This document shows positions 62,427 through 64,000 of a stretch of DNA of 64,000 nucleotides, piece after piece. The DNA comes from Lujinxingia litoralis (GTDB taxonomy: Bacteria > Myxococcota_A > Bradymonadia > Bradymonadales > Bradymonadaceae). Within the stretch, counting starts at the first letter, position 1; the number at the start of each line of letters is the position of its first letter. The translations under genes were made by a program, and so were the position numbers. The notes below the pieces were generated by a model. That model searched no databases, was not told where the DNA came from, and saw nothing but the letters and a program-made list of their open reading frames with translations. Where the stretch lies: NCBI RefSeq assembly GCF_003260125.1, contig NZ_QHKO01000004.1:412780-476779 (forward strand), in the 5' to 3' direction.

Positions 62427-64000
62427 TCACTGCACGATGCGCAGCCGGGGCTCACCCACCGCCGGCTCCACCGTGGTGTCGATGACCATATCGGAGACCA
62501 GCCAGCCCCCCTGCGCCCAGCTGATCGCGCGGGTATAGAACCCGTGGGCCACCGAGCCGGCCTCCTGCGATCCGGCGACCTCTGCGACCGTCCAACCGCC
62601 GGCCGCGGCGCGCACCCCCGTCATCAACCGGTGGTGAGTCGCGTCGTGGAAGAAGAGGCGCACCGCGCCATCCTCGCCCACAAAGATCTTCACATCTTCG
62701 CCAATCGCCGCCACCGACCAACCACCCGCGGTATCGCGAATCCCGTCGATCACCAGCTCCGGCGCCGTGGCCCCCGGCGCCAGATACGCCACCGCCGGAG
62801 TCTCTTCGTCCATGTAGGCCGCGTGCACCTGCCCCGAGCTATCGGGCACCAGGCTTACGTACGCCCCGGAAACCTGACTCATCATGCTCGGCGCTCCCCA
62901 CTGCCCATCGGCCTCCCGCCACATCCAGGTGCCCTGCTGGCGAGTGTTGTCATAAAAGCCCACAAAGAGGCGCTCACCCACCAGACGGGGCTGCACATGC
63001 AGAGCCACGATCGTCGGGTGCGCCACCAGCGCTGCCTCCGCGCGACTCCCCTGATAGAGCACCTCAAAGCTCCCCTCACCCAACGTGTCCAGCTCGGCAT
63101 CGACCGCAACCTGACGGTAGCGCAGCTCCGAGGCGTCGCTCTCCGGCACACGCACCACGTAGAAGAGATGCAGCATGGCCCCCTGGCGCAACACCGCCGT
63201 GGAGTAACCCGCATCCCCCTCGTCATCCAGGGTGATTTTCTCAAACGCCCAGCCCTCATCCGACTCCTGGCCACGCGCGTACTTCAGCGCCTTGTTCTCC
63301 TCGTCGCGGTAGAAGATGTGAATCACCTCTTCGTCATCGATCGCCAGTGCGCTATGCGTGCCCACCTGATCGCCAACGTCGGTGCGACCGCCGCGCGGAC
63401 CGTCAATCGCCCCGCGAATTCGCCCGCGCGACGGCGGACCATCCACAAAGACCCAGTCCACTTCCAGACCGCCACGGGCCACGCCCATCATCAGGTCGCG
63501 GTAGAGCAGGTTGTAGCCACTCACCGCGCTCAAATCGCCATTGCTATCCAGACCCGCGTACGCTCCCCAGTAGCCCATGGGAATCGGCGGCAAGGCCACG
63601 CACTCACAGGTCCCACCGGTCGCCTCACAGGCCGCCGGATCGGAGTTTCCGAGGTTCGTCACCTTGGGCTCAAAGCCCGGCTCACAGCTCACCTCGGCAC
63701 ACCAGTCCGGAAACTCGGTGCAGCGATTGGTCTGCTCGCAGCAGTACTGCGTCTCGGAGCACCCCTGAGCACAGTATGGCTCACAGATGCACTGGTTATT
63801 CTCGCCACAGGTGGCAACTTCCCCGACGCCACAGTCCTGAGAGCAATCGGAGGCTTCGGTGCAGCCGGGCACGCACTGCCCACCCTCACAGAACCCCTCG
63901 GGGCAATCGGCCTGACTCTCACAGCTCAGCGGCACACAGGCGCCTTCCACACAGCTTTCATTGCCGGCGCAGGCGCTGGCACAGGCCTCCGACGCATCGC
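62427..64000 (-). CDS. Cys-rich secreted protein, N-terminus beyond the window (partial)
   Basis: At least 524 residues; the frame stays open to the right edge, so the start lies outside. The visible N-terminal part is a chain of short cysteine repeats (C-x-S-Q-A-D-C-P-E-G-F-C-E-G-G-Q-C, C-T-E-A-S-D-C-S-Q-D-C), like the metallothionein-type or Dickkopf-type repeats common in Myxococcota surface proteins. From about 180 to the end it becomes strand-rich with repeated patterns (IHIFYRDEENKALKYARG, MLHLFYVVRV, VRLFFHDATHHRLMTG, VHAAYMDE), suggesting a beta-propeller. No sorting signal is seen at the C-terminus. Confidence 0.75.
   Translation of the reverse strand, partial: DASEACASACAGNESCVEGACVPLSCESQADCPEGFCEGGQCVPGCTEASDCSQDCGVGEVATCGENNQCICEPYCAQGCSETQYCCEQTNRCTEFPDWCAEVSCEPGFEPKVTNLGNSDPAACEATGGTCECVALPPIPMGYWGAYAGLDSNGDLSAVSGYNLLYRDLMMGVARGGLEVDWVFVDGPPSRGRIRGAIDGPRGGRTDVGDQVGTHSALAIDDEEVIHIFYRDEENKALKYARGQESDEGWAFEKITLDDEGDAGYSTAVLRQGAMLHLFYVVRVPESDASELRYRQVAVDAELDTLGEGSFEVLYQGSRAEAALVAHPTIVALHVQPRLVGERLFVGFYDNTRQQGTWMWREADGQWGAPSMMSQVSGAYVSLVPDSSGQVHAAYMDEETPAVAYLAPGATAPELVIDGIRDTAGGWSVAAIGEDVKIFVGEDGAVRLFFHDATHHRLMTGVRAAAGGWTVAEVAGSQEAGSVAHGFYTRAISWAQGGWLVSDMVIDTTVEPAVGEPRLRIVQ

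Noticed and set aside
1..64000. CRISPR array
   Set aside because: No series of identical 24-48 bp repeats with unique spacers; the only regular array (29676-30011) is a contiguous tandem repeat without spacers.

Overview
The window is GC-rich DNA whose gene content points to a predatory or social deltaproteobacterium of the Myxococcota type, most likely Bradymonadales-like. The clues are a retron of the myxobacterial layout, a MYXO-CTERM-like anchor, hybrid histidine kinases, many lipoproteins with Asp-rich or Cys-rich linkers, very large TPR proteins, a serpin and an HMG-CoA reductase. No 16S gene is present, so this assignment is an inference.

Region 1 (1-6.4 kb) looks like the worn end of an integrated island. 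It holds a caspase/CHAT-like lipoprotein, a cupin, a decayed IS4-family transposase, an AT-rich membrane-protein gene flanked by two diverged copies of one ~200 bp segment, a broken XRE-type regulator, and a truncated tyrosine recombinase that stops 77 bp from the 3' end of a tRNA-Val(CAC). Region 2 (6.6-11 kb) carries a retron: a recognisable msr-msd with a1/a2 arms upstream of a YADD reverse transcriptase. It converges with a HEAT-like protein gene.

Region 3 (11-31.7 kb) mixes housekeeping, repair and signalling: ferredoxin, SMUG1 plus EVE-domain genes, a receiver-XRE fusion regulator, three sensor kinases, mutH, apaH, cystathionine beta-synthase, a SecD-P1-like secreted protein, a serpin lipoprotein and dbpA. 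Just before dbpA lies an 84/42 bp tandem array that contains five identical DnaA-box-like nonamers exactly 42 bp apart.

Region 4 (31.8-39.4 kb) is a minus-strand lipid/polyketide operon: FAAL-ACP-KS, KR, FabL-like ER, stand-alone ACP, PLP alpha-oxoamine synthase and FabZ-like DH. Together these could activate a fatty acid, extend and fully reduce it, and release it by decarboxylative condensation with an amino acid, giving a sphingoid-like aminoketone. A strong inverted repeat upstream is a candidate operator.

Region 5 (39.4-64 kb) has trmH, the rplU-rpmA-obgE cluster, envelope lipoproteins, an OmpA-family protein with a BNR-repeat lipoprotein, a ~1,490-residue TPR protein, ssb, a TPR-dynamin-like GTPase fusion, an epoxide-hydrolase-like enzyme, class II HMG-CoA reductase, a Rieske protein, a SpoIID-domain protein and the C-terminal part of a Cys-rich secreted protein that runs off the right edge.
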